From Candidatus Thiothrix sulfatifontis (GTDB lineage: Bacteria > Pseudomonadota > Gammaproteobacteria > Thiotrichales > Thiotrichaceae): 64,000 bases of DNA. The stretch lies in contig CP094685.1 in assembly GCA_022828425.1 (NCBI GenBank), positions 1,798,001 to 1,862,000 on the forward strand, read 5' to 3'. Below the pieces are notes generated by a model. The model was not told where the DNA came from. It worked only from the letters and a program-made list of their open reading frames with translations, and ran no database searches. The translations under genes were made by a program, and so were the position numbers. This document shows positions 1 to 8,637 of this stretch, piece after piece (positions within the stretch are counted from its first letter, which is position 1; each line of letters opens with the position of its first letter).

Positions 1-813
1 ACGTATATCTATGGCGTAGATGCTCTTTTTCCTTCCTTGAGGATTAGAGAAAACTGGGGTGTCGTTGGGGATTTTTTTGGTGGTATTCTGAATCCGGTTT
101 TTGCGTTTTTAGGATTGATAATGTTGCTTGCGACGCTTTATCAATCTCAGAAAGAGCTATCACTGACTCGTAAAGAATTGGCAAATTCAACCGAAGCATT
201 AAAAGATCAGGCACTAACTCAACGGCAACAGAGGTTTGAAAATACTTTCTTTGAATTGCTGAATCAACATAATCAATTGATTAGGGATATGAATGCTTTG
301 ATGCACAAGCCAGATATTAGTTGGATGAATCTTCATGAAAGCGAAAAAATTAGCAGTGATGTAAGAGAAGAGCTAGAAAAATACTTGCGGTCAAATGATG
401 GCTCTAATCTAAGGAGTTATTTTATTGTCTTGTTTCAAATGCTAAAAATGCTTTATATTTATTTTAACGGCAGTGAAAATTTCAGCAAGGCTGGTGTATT
501 GAAACTAGATAGTTTAACTGATGATGAAAAAAGATATTCAAACATTGTTCGTGCATTTGTTGATGCTCGCTTAGGTTGTTTGCTTGCAGTTAATTGCTTG
601 TCAGGTGAAAAAGGGAAATATCCAAATTATCGAAGATTTAAGTCTTTACTCGAAAGGTATGCTTTTTTTGAACATATACCAATCAACTATACTGAGCATG
701 GGAAAAAAGAATTTTTTGAATACGTAGTCGATAAAAACTTATTCAATAAGAATGTTTTTGGTTATGGTTACTATTATGAAAAGGTTAAAGATCGTTCTTT
801 AGGATATGATTGA
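1..813 (+). CDS. Putative phage abortive infection protein, 5' end outside window
   Basis: The reading frame is open back to base 1, so the real start probably lies upstream; the first in-window start is a TTG at 37. The visible part has a hydrophobic segment after the GDFFGGILNPVFAF motif, a basic coiled stretch, then a soluble domain beginning FENTFFELLNQHNQLI. The combination of GDF-GG-NP, one membrane helix and FE-FF-LL is what I know from the putative phage abortive infection family (PF16872-like). The usual second N-terminal helix would be upstream of the window. Family members are thought to act at the membrane in phage defence; the mechanism is not established. The gene is much more AT-rich than most of the window, which suggests transfer. 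It overlaps the next small gene by 8 bp and opens a toxin-antitoxin island. Confidence 0.7.
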   Translation, partial: TYIYGVDALFPSLRIRENWGVVGDFFGGILNPVFAFLGLIMLLATLYQSQKELSLTRKELANSTEALKDQALTQRQQRFENTFFELLNQHNQLIRDMNALMHKPDISWMNLHESEKISSDVREELEKYLRSNDGSNLRSYFIVLFQMLKMLYIYFNGSENFSKAGVLKLDSLTDDEKRYSNIVRAFVDARLGCLLAVNCLSGEKGKYPNYRRFKSLLERYAFFEHIPINYTEHGKKEFFEYVVDKNLFNKNVFGYGYYYEKVKDRSLGYD

Positions 814-1003
814 AATGTTAGCAGAAAACTCTTTATTAGAACGTTTAGTAGAAGACATTAGCCAGATGCCCGATACCAAATTTGCTGAAGTGCTGGATGA
901 GTTAAAACATTGCATCCGTCAACCAAACCCCGCACCTGTCGGTGATTTTTGCCTAGACTTAAGGAATTACCGCTTTGATCGGGAGGAAGCCAATGCCCGC
1001 TAA
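806..1003 (+). CDS. Small acidic protein, possible antitoxin-like partner
   Basis: A 65-residue acidic, helical protein overlapping the upstream abortive-infection-like gene by 8 bp and the downstream nucleotidyltransferase gene by 11 bp. This tight packing suggests one transcript. The alternative start ATG 815 is better spaced from the AGGA at 801-804. I do not recognise a family; the size, charge and position are what one expects of a small antitoxin or accessory subunit. Codons for its NPAPVGDF segment coincide with a 26-bp sequence that recurs at 3336-3361. Confidence 0.5.
   Translation: MIEMLAENSLLERLVEDISQMPDTKFAEVLDELKHCIRQPNPAPVGDFCLDLRNYRFDREEANAR
926..951 (+). repeat. 26-bp direct repeat, left copy
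   Basis: The sequence starting AACCCCGCACCTGTCGGTGA and ending ATTTTTG is present here and again, with no mismatch, at 3336-3361. Here it is inside a coding sequence. It contains a short CACC-TGTC-GGTG dyad followed by five T. The two copies flank the MNT-HEPN, VapBC and TumE-TumA modules. Confidence 0.85.
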
Positions 1004-1304
1004 CCAACGCACGCTAAGCATCGTTGAACTCCGCGCTCTGCTGTCTGCTTTCAAACAACAGCACGGCGCGGAATACAGCCTACGCGCTTTAGGCTATTTC
1101 GGCTCTTACGCCCACAATACCGCCACCCCAGACAGTGACGTGGACATCGTATTCGAGACCGACAACCCCAACCTGTTCCTGACCGCCATGATGAAACAAG
1201 ACTTGGAAGCCGTGTTGGAAAAACCCGTGGATGTATTGCACCTGCGCGGACTCACCAACTCACGCCTGAAAGCCCGTATCGAACAGGAAGCCGTTTATGT
1301 ATGA
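993..1304 (+). CDS. MNT-type nucleotidyltransferase (antitoxin of a HEPN-MNT pair)
   Basis: A 103-residue minimal nucleotidyltransferase with the complete GS-x10-DxD signature (GYFGSYAHNT then PDSDVDIVFE). In known HEPN/MNT pairs this antitoxin inactivates the HEPN RNase by transferring AMP to a tyrosine near its active site. Start ATG 993 is chosen because a strong GGGAGGA sits seven bases upstream; a longer in-frame start at 975 has no such site. The next gene begins eight bases before this one stops, the usual arrangement for the pair. Confidence 0.88.
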   Translation: MPANQRTLSIVELRALLSAFKQQHGAEYSLRALGYFGSYAHNTATPDSDVDIVFETDNPNLFLTAMMKQDLEAVLEKPVDVLHLRGLTNSRLKARIEQEAVYV

Positions 1305-1683
1305 CCGTGAACTGCTGATTGAAAAGCTGCAAACCTTGCTGGCAGCGCTGCGCCGCATCCCTCGCCGTTTTGCTTCAATTACTGAACCTTCCGATTTCTA
1401 TCTGACGGAAGACGGCGAGGATAAGCTAGATGCCATTTGCATGATTTTAATTGCAGCAGGTGAAGAGCTGAAAAATATCGACCGTAAAACTGAAGGTAAA
1501 CTTTTCCCGCAATACCCAGCGGTAAGATGGCGCGGCGCAATGGGAATGCGGGATGTGCTGGCACACACCTATTTTCATGTTGACGCAGAACAGTTGTTCA
1601 ATATCTGTAAAAATGACATTCCCACCATGATTGCCACATTGGAAACTATGCTCGGTGATCTTCAGCAGGTTGAACGCAATTGA
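1297..1683 (+). CDS. HEPN domain RNase toxin (DUF86 family)
   Basis: A 128-residue protein, mostly helical, with the HEPN catalytic motif Rx4H in RDVLAHTYF, including the neighbouring Tyr that MNT antitoxins AMPylate in characterised systems. The DUF86-type hallmark GEELKNI precedes it. Both the RNase motif and the partner's transferase motif are intact, so the module looks functional. It ends facing vapC on the other strand with a 77-bp gap in which I see no clear terminator. Confidence 0.88.
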   Translation: MYDRELLIEKLQTLLAALRRIPRRFASITEPSDFYLTEDGEDKLDAICMILIAAGEELKNIDRKTEGKLFPQYPAVRWRGAMGMRDVLAHTYFHVDAEQLFNICKNDIPTMIATLETMLGDLQQVERN

Positions 1684-1760
1684 GGACGGTGACTGTATGT
1701 TTTTGAATGAGTGAAACAACAGCGAGTAAGCAGGTGAAAATGGTAGTGGTATAATCACCG

Positions 1761-2198
1761 TTATAACGTAGCGCAATCCTTCAACTGAATAATATTTCCC
1801 AAGTGCTTGGTCTTCTCGTAATGTCGCTTATCTGCCGTAACAAGTATGGCATCGTTACACATTGCCATTGCATGGAAGACACTATCGTAAATGGAAGGAT
1901 AGCCGCTTTGTGGATGACCTTGTTGGGTGATTTCGATGGCTTTTTTCATTTCCGCCCGTGTGAGTGTCCGCAATGGCAATAAGTGACGGGTTTGAAAATC
2001 CAGCAATTGGCTAACAAAATCAATCGGTACGTGATAATGGTTAGCCGTGCTGATCACTTCCAAATACAATAAATCCGGTGCTTGCAGATTAAATTCACGA
2101 TTGGTGGCACGAGCAAAGAGTACTAACGCCTGTTCGCTGTCGGCTTCTTCCAAATACAGCTTGTTGAAAACAGAGGTGTCAATGATCAAGGATTTCAC
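1761..2198 (-). CDS. vapC: PIN-domain ribonuclease toxin, VapC-like
   Basis: A 145-residue PIN domain protein. The acidic residues expected to hold Mg2+ are visible: Asp in LIIDTSVF, Glu in LYLEVISTAN, Asp in SIYDSVFHAMA and Asp in LVTADKRHY. VapC toxins cleave tRNA or rRNA and are blocked by their cognate antitoxin. It follows the antitoxin gene with a 4-bp overlap. The module points left, opposite to the other toxin-antitoxin genes here, so it was probably acquired separately. Confidence 0.88.
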   Translation of the reverse strand: MKSLIIDTSVFNKLYLEEADSEQALVLFARATNREFNLQAPDLLYLEVISTANHYHVPIDFVSQLLDFQTRHLLPLRTLTRAEMKKAIEITQQGHPQSGYPSIYDSVFHAMAMCNDAILVTADKRHYEKTKHLGNIIQLKDCATL

Positions 2199-2455
2199 GG
2201 TTGTGATTCCGGTTGATGCCGCGCTGCCAAATATTCTCCCCGTTCTTGACGAATATGACGCAAGGTTTCCACTGAGTCTTGGTCAACTTTGAAGCGAGTT
2301 ATGTTCTGTAACATGGCGAGTGCTTGCTGCCGATGCCAGTTCTCCAACGCTTGCTGGATGGCTTCGGCAACAAAGCGGGCGCGTTCCCCCTTGGGGATGG
2401 TATTGTCCAGTTGATCTTTTAGTGCGTTGTCTATGGTAATACTAATACGCTGCAT
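2195..2455 (-). CDS. vapB: Ribbon-helix-helix antitoxin, VapB-like
   Basis: An 86-residue protein starting MQRISITID with the ribbon-helix-helix pattern: beta strand, then DNALKDQLD and a second helix FVAEAIQQALENW. The C-terminal part (RHIRQERGEYLAAR) is the expected toxin-binding tail. A good AGGAG ribosome site precedes ATG 2455. Such antitoxins repress their own promoter as a complex with the toxin; a palindrome over the ribosome site is listed separately. Confidence 0.83.
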   Translation of the reverse strand: MQRISITIDNALKDQLDNTIPKGERARFVAEAIQQALENWHRQQALAMLQNITRFKVDQDSVETLRHIRQERGEYLAARHQPESQP

Positions 2456-2460
2456 AGTGC

Positions 2461-2474
2461 TTACTCCTGAGTAA
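2461..2474. promoter_or_regulatory. Palindrome over the vapB ribosome binding site, possible operator
   Basis: TTACTC-CT-GAGTAA is a perfect dyad that includes the AGGAG ribosome site of vapB. A second, looser dyad ATACT...AGTAT follows at 2474-2490. Autoregulation by the VapBC complex at such sites is typical of the family; binding here is an inference. Confidence 0.4.
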
Positions 2475-2513
2475 TACTATTAGTGAGTATAGCGTGACAT
2501 GACTGGCGGTTCA

Positions 2514-2618
2514 TCAACGAAACGGCGGAAATCCATCAAAAAACGGGGCAAATCCAAAGTCTGGTTCAGGTAGTCGGAAGCTTTTCAGCCATGCTTTAAG
2601 GTTTTTCACATCCTTCAC
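2514..2618 (-). CDS. Possible 34-residue ORF or gene remnant
   Basis: Between vapB and tumE the minus strand has an open frame from GTG 2618 with GAGGA seven bases upstream, ending in TGA TGA. The product is basic at the start and ends in a Phe/Pro-rich tail (PDFGFAPFFDGF). It could be a short gene, or the 3' end of a lost one. No family is recognised. Confidence 0.22.
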   Translation of the reverse strand: MKDVKNLKAWLKSFRLPEPDFGFAPFFDGFPPFR

Positions 2619-2655
2619 CTTGAATTCCTCGTTTATCTGTTGTCATAATGTCAAC

Positions 2656-2952
2656 ATGAAAGCAAAGCTCATCCTGAAAGACAGAATCGTGTACGACGGC
2701 GGGTACATACAAGAAATGGTGATCTGGGAAGTGCCGCAACCCGTGGCAGGCAGTCAGCATCTCTATAAATATCGCCTATTTTTCGGTCTGCCAAATCAAC
2801 GGATTGTCGGTTATGACAATGAACGCCCCAAAGGTGATCACAGGCATTACGGTGAGCGGGAGGAGGCTTATCCTTTCCTTACCATCCAGCAACTTGTGGG
2901 GGATTTTTTGGCGGATGTAGAAGAACAACGGAGGCAATATTATGCAGAATAA
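2656..2952 (+). CDS. TumE-type toxin (DUF6516)
   Basis: A 98-residue protein starting MKAKLILKDRIVYDGG. The patterns YKYRLFFG, RIVGYDNERPKGDH and YPF match what I know of the TumE toxin family (DUF6516), where an H-x-Y-rich centre is conserved. ATG 2656 is preferred over the TTG at 2620 because the family begins at the first strand. The next gene, a winged-helix protein, overlaps by 11 bp, which is the standard TumE-TumA order. Confidence 0.75.
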   Translation: MKAKLILKDRIVYDGGYIQEMVIWEVPQPVAGSQHLYKYRLFFGLPNQRIVGYDNERPKGDHRHYGEREEAYPFLTIQQLVGDFLADVEEQRRQYYAE

Positions 2953-3316
2953 CACTAAACGCACGCTCGAAATCAAAATCCAGTCTGAAAAACAGGCGAT
3001 GCAAGCCTCGGCTGCACGTTTTCTAAATGCCTGGAACAAAAGCGAATACGCAGGCGAATACCTGACGTTTACCTCACCCGGCATGTTTTTTGAGGTGATT
3101 AACGCTCGCCGTTGGGATTTAGTCATCAAACTCCAAACGCTCGGCAAAACCAGCATCCGCGAATTGGCGCGACAGCTAGGGCGCGATGTCCGGCGGGTAC
3201 ACGATGACATTAAAATTCTGATCGACCACGGTATTGTCGAACAAGATGCAGAGGGCATTTGCGTTCCCTTCGATGAAATTCATGCCGACTTCACCTTGAT
3301 GGCAGCGGCGGCGTAA
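2942..3316 (+). CDS. TumA-type winged-helix antitoxin (HVO_A0114/MarR-like)
   Basis: A 124-residue protein with a helix-turn-helix in TSIRELARQLGRDVRRVHDDIKIL followed by LIDHGIVEQDAEG, the pattern of HVO_A0114-like winged-helix proteins. GGAGG stands seven bases before ATG 2942, inside the toxin gene. In TumE-TumA pairs this protein neutralises the toxin and represses the operon. The promoter region upstream of tumE has no conspicuous operator. Confidence 0.75.
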   Translation: MQNNTKRTLEIKIQSEKQAMQASAARFLNAWNKSEYAGEYLTFTSPGMFFEVINARRWDLVIKLQTLGKTSIRELARQLGRDVRRVHDDIKILIDHGIVEQDAEGICVPFDEIHADFTLMAAAA

Positions 3317-3335
3317 TAACCAATTACCTGTTATT

Positions 3336-3361
3336 AACCCCGCACCTGTCGGTGATTTTTG
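3336..3361 (+). repeat. 26-bp direct repeat, right copy
   Basis: Exact second copy of the 926-951 sequence, here in the gap between the TumA and Rpn genes. Flanking bases of the two copies are unrelated, so only this short block is shared. Confidence 0.85.
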
Positions 3362-3412
3362 TTTAGCGGTGATGTGCTGCACCCGCGCCGCGCAGAATGC
3401 TATACTTCCGGC

Positions 3413-4288
3413 ATGGGAAACAAAGACATCATCAGTAAATCAGTGCTAGGTCATCTGGCAGCAGACATCGCCAATCTGCTGTTAGGCTTGGGCGTGGATA
3501 TGGATGCCGTGGAACTGCTCGACACCGAACAGCAACGGGTAGAGCAACGCCGCGCCGATCTAGTGGCACGGATGCGCCGCCAAGCTGACGGTGAAAACTT
3601 CATCCTGCACATCGAAATCCAAAATCAGAACGACAGCACCATGCCGTTGCGGATGTTGCGTTATTTCACCGACATCCAGCTTGCTTACCCGAAAGAAGCG
3701 GTGCATCAGCACTTAATCTACATCGGTAAAGAACGCCTGACCATGCCGGACTATTTTGCTGCCCCAGCGTTCACCTACCGCTATGCCCTGCTCGACATGC
3801 ACACCGTCGATTGCAGCATTCTGTTGGCACAAGATACGCCCGACGCGCTGGTATTGGCGATTTTGTGCGATTTCCGAGGTAAACCTGTGCAGGAAGTGGT
3901 CAACCACATCGTGCTGCGCCTGCGCGAACTCATGGGCGACGACGAAAGCGGCTTCCGCAATTACTTCGAGATGCTCGAAACTCTCGCCGAAAACCGCGAC
4001 CTGCAACCCAACATCAAAGAGGCTGAAGAAATGTTGACACAAGTAGACGTAACCAAGTTCGCCTCCTATAGCTGGGGCATGAGGGATGGCATCGAGAAAG
4101 GCATCGAGAAGGGCATCGAGAAAGGCATCGAGAAAGGCATCGAGAAAGGCAGATTAGAGGGTGAATTCAAGAAAGCTCAAGAGGTTGCCCTTGGTCTGTT
4201 GCAATTGGGGGTTATTGCTGAGGCAGACATTGCCCGCATTGCCGGTTTGTCGTTGGAAGAAGTCCAGAATTTGCGCGTCCAGCACTAG
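3413..4288 (+). CDS. Rpn family recombination-promoting nuclease / PD-(D/E)XK transposase-like protein
   Basis: A 291-residue protein of the Rpn/PDDEXK_2 type. The nuclease core is visible as the acidic strand ENFILHIEIQNQND, followed by MPLRMLRYFTDIQLAYP. Homologues are DNA nucleases that raise recombination and often occur in many genomic copies. The ATG at 3413 is chosen; a longer start at 3359 would run into the 26-bp repeat. A TATACT sits eight bases before the start, so the message could be nearly leaderless. Near residue 226 five repeats of Gly-Ile-Glu-Lys precede a short C-terminal domain. Confidence 0.83.
   Translation: MGNKDIISKSVLGHLAADIANLLLGLGVDMDAVELLDTEQQRVEQRRADLVARMRRQADGENFILHIEIQNQNDSTMPLRMLRYFTDIQLAYPKEAVHQHLIYIGKERLTMPDYFAAPAFTYRYALLDMHTVDCSILLAQDTPDALVLAILCDFRGKPVQEVVNHIVLRLRELMGDDESGFRNYFEMLETLAENRDLQPNIKEAEEMLTQVDVTKFASYSWGMRDGIEKGIEKGIEKGIEKGIEKGRLEGEFKKAQEVALGLLQLGVIAEADIARIAGLSLEEVQNLRVQH
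4088..4147 (+). repeat. Five 12-bp tandem repeats inside the Rpn gene
   Basis: Unit GGCATCGAGAAA (one copy GGCATCGAGAAG) occurs five times, coding five Gly-Ile-Glu-Lys units. Because the unit is a multiple of three, slippage would change linker length without breaking the frame. Confidence 0.95.
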
Positions 4289-4311
4289 CATTGATACGAG
4301 GCAAGCTTTTA

Positions 4312-4743
4312 ATGGAATTTCTCAAACTGTACCTGGATTACGCGGTGCTGGGCACGCTGGGCTTTATGAGCTTCATTATGCTGGCATTTGCAGTGGAGCG
4401 TTATATCTACTTCTGGCGCATTAATCTGCCAGATTTCAAACACATCGAGCTGTTGAAAGTTGCGCTAACTCGCAATCTCACCACCATCGCCAGCATTGGC
4501 TCGAACGCGCCGTATGTGGGGCTGTTAGGCACAGTTTTGGGGATTTTGCTTACCTTCCACGAAATGGGGCAGGGCAATAAACTGGATGTAAACAGCATTA
4601 TGCTAGGGCTGGCAATGGCACTGAAAGCCACTGCTGCCGGGCTACTGGTCGCGATTCCTTCTATCTTGTTTTACAACGGTTTAATGCGCAAAGTGGACGT
4701 ACTGGTATCGCGTTGGACTGCTTTGCAGGATGGCTTTGCATGA
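4312..4743 (+). CDS. exbB: ExbB/TolQ/MotA-type proton channel subunit
   Basis: A 143-residue inner-membrane protein with three hydrophobic segments: near residues 10-28, then GSNAPYVGLLGTVLGILLTF, then ALKATAAGLLVAIPSILFYN. This is the short TonB-system energizer ExbB. With ExbD it uses the proton gradient to drive TonB-dependent transport. ATG 4312 is preferred over 4291 because the short ExbB family starts at this point. The gene ends in an ATGA overlap with exbD. No tonB is seen in the window, so the partner is elsewhere or the pair serves another function. Confidence 0.83.
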   Translation: MEFLKLYLDYAVLGTLGFMSFIMLAFAVERYIYFWRINLPDFKHIELLKVALTRNLTTIASIGSNAPYVGLLGTVLGILLTFHEMGQGNKLDVNSIMLGLAMALKATAAGLLVAIPSILFYNGLMRKVDVLVSRWTALQDGFA

Positions 4744-5120
4744 AACGTTTCGACCAGATTAATATGATTCCTTTCATCGACATTATGCTGGTGTTGCTGG
4801 CGATTGTGCTGACGACAGCAAGTTTTGTGTCGCAAGGGTTGATTCCGATTAATCTGCCGACTGCCGAGCAAGCCAGTGAAGCGTCGAATGACGAGACACC
4901 GCTCGAAATTGCCATCAATGCGCAGAATGAGTTTTTCCTTGGTGAAGAAAAAGTCACGCTGGAACAAATGGCTGAAAAGCTCAAACTGCAAGCCAAGCCA
5001 GAAACGTTGATTGTATTGCGCATTGATAAGGCGACTGTGTTTGAACATTTCGTCAAGCTGATTGATCTGCTGAAAGCACAGGAACTCAACAACTTGTCGA
5101 TACAGGCACAGCAGGAGTAG
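4740..5120 (+). CDS. exbD: ExbD/TolR-type biopolymer transport subunit
   Basis: A 126-residue protein with one N-terminal membrane helix carrying the conserved Asp in IPFIDIMLVLLAIVL, then a periplasmic domain (TLIVLRIDKATVFEHFVKLIDLL) of the ExbD/TolR type. ATG 4740 overlaps the exbB stop as ATGA, indicating translational coupling. An AT-rich hairpin follows 30 bp after the stop. Confidence 0.83.
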   Translation: MKRFDQINMIPFIDIMLVLLAIVLTTASFVSQGLIPINLPTAEQASEASNDETPLEIAINAQNEFFLGEEKVTLEQMAEKLKLQAKPETLIVLRIDKATVFEHFVKLIDLLKAQELNNLSIQAQQE

Positions 5121-5149
5121 CGCTCTGTCAATTCCTCTCTGTTTTTGAA

Positions 5150-5172
5150 AAAACGAATGATACGTTCGTTTT
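5150..5172 (+). terminator. Inverted repeat between exbD and katG
   Basis: AAAACGAA-TGATACG-TTCGTTTT: a perfect 8-bp dyad with a 7-base loop. It may be a weak terminator for exbBD (ending in four T) or an operator upstream of katG. The stem has only two G:C pairs, so termination would be inefficient. Confidence 0.4.
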
Positions 5173-5235
5173 AATCATCTGGATAGATTGATGCGAAAGG
5201 ACTACAACTATAAAGGTGAGTCAACAATGTCATAA

Positions 5236-7431
<2,196 letters not shown>

Positions 7432-7460
7432 AGTCAGATAGTCATTTCCCCCGATGCGTT

Positions 7461-7504
7461 GCCAGCCATCAATGCGGTTATTAATACCGCTGCGAGTGGC
7501 TGGC
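7461..7504 (+). terminator. Imperfect hairpin downstream of katG
   Basis: GCCAGCCA...TGGCTGGC with an inner GCGGT...ACCGC stem, 30 bp after the katG stop. The long stem with internal bulge is terminator-like, though no run of T follows directly. Confidence 0.45.
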
Positions 7505-7617
7505 AGTTAGTTAATATTAATATTATTTGCCCGATAAGCATTTTTCAGATTTTTTATAATTGATGCTACTACACTACGTACTGGATATTTTGTTAATGAT
7601 AACCAAAGGATAGTGTC

Positions 7618-8523
7618 GTGGAAAAAAATAGTTCGTGCTGTTGCGGTACCCTGCCCGCCATGTGGTGGTGGTTGCTGACATTACTGGGATTACCCTTGTT
7701 GTTTTTCCTGATGACGTGGACGCGTCAGGAAGCGGTTGAGGCGGATTTGGCAACTCGCAGTACCGCCGCATTGAAAGCGGCTGGGATGGATTGGGCAACC
7801 GTGAATCTTGATCAACGTGGACGCGATGTGCAACTGACTGGCACGGCGGCGTCTGTGCAAGCGCGTGATGCTGCGCTTCAAGTTGTCCAAAATGTGTACG
7901 GGGTACGTGATGTGCAGAATCGCCTGCAAATGTCTAATGTTTCAACGCCGCAACCATCGCAAACACTTCAGGAACCCGCAGCAGCGTCTGTTCCGCAAAT
8001 GCCAGTGCCTGTCGCAACGGTGGAACCTGAACCTACGCCTGCTCCTACTCCAGAACAGCAATTAGCCACTGCTGAACCTGTGCCTGCTCCAGAACAGCAA
8101 TCAGCCGTTGTTGACGCTGCGCCTTCCCCGGAACAACAAGCCGTCATGAATTGCCAACAGCAATTAAATGATGCGATGGCAGGTAAAACTGTTTTATTTG
8201 AAACCAATAAGTCGGCGATTAAGCGCGACAGTTTGGCATTGTTAGATTCGCTCGCTGGCATTATTTCCGACTGTAAAACCGTCATTGCCGGTCGCGGCAT
8301 TCAAGTGAGTGGGCACACCGATAATGTCGGTAATGATGCTTATAACCAAACATTGAGTACACAACGTGCCAATGCAGTGAAAGAGTACCTTGTCAAAAAA
8401 GGCGTTGATGGTGCGTTAATTAAAAGCGCCGGGTTTGGTGAAAGCCAGCCGATTGCTTCAAACGATACGGAAGCAGAGCGCTCGCGGAATCGCCGCATTG
8501 CTTTTGAAATCAACCCTGAGTAA
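7618..8523 (+). CDS. BON-OmpA envelope protein
   Basis: A 301-residue protein with start GTG 7618 (AAGGA about ten bases upstream). Order: Cys-rich N-terminus, one membrane helix near residues 14-34, a BON domain near 40-100, a Pro/Glu/Gln-rich linker with repeated PEQQ, and a C-terminal OmpA-like peptidoglycan-binding domain (GHTDNVGNDAYNQTLSTQRA, then GFGESQPIASNDT). It should be anchored in the inner membrane and reach the peptidoglycan. The next two genes follow within 13 and 4 bp, so this heads a small envelope operon. Confidence 0.85.
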   Translation: MEKNSSCCCGTLPAMWWWLLTLLGLPLLFFLMTWTRQEAVEADLATRSTAALKAAGMDWATVNLDQRGRDVQLTGTAASVQARDAALQVVQNVYGVRDVQNRLQMSNVSTPQPSQTLQEPAAASVPQMPVPVATVEPEPTPAPTPEQQLATAEPVPAPEQQSAVVDAAPSPEQQAVMNCQQQLNDAMAGKTVLFETNKSAIKRDSLALLDSLAGIISDCKTVIAGRGIQVSGHTDNVGNDAYNQTLSTQRANAVKEYLVKKGVDGALIKSAGFGESQPIASNDTEAERSRNRRIAFEINPE

Positions 8524-8535
8524 AGGAGAAATGTT

Positions 8536-8634
8536 ATGTGGTATTTATTTTCTGAATTATTCGTGTGGCTGTTGCTGATCTTTATTTTCGGCTTGCTCAT
8601 GGGTTGGTTTTCACGCTCAGGGAAAGAGGATTAA
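8536..8634 (+). CDS. 32-residue single-span membrane peptide
   Basis: ATG 8536 lies 5-10 bases after AAGGAGAA and four bases before the next gene starts. The product is almost entirely one hydrophobic helix (LFVWLLLIFIFGLLMGW) with a short charged tail SRSGKED. Its ribosome site, spacing and helix make it a credible gene. It could be a small regulator or assembly partner of the envelope proteins on either side. No family is recognised. Confidence 0.65.
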   Translation: MWYLFSELFVWLLLIFIFGLLMGWFSRSGKED

Positions 8635-8637
8635 ATC

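Noticed and set aside
926-3361. The 26-bp repeats considered as att sites of an integrative element
   Set aside because: No integrase gene and no tRNA gene lies between or beside them, so an att assignment is not supported.
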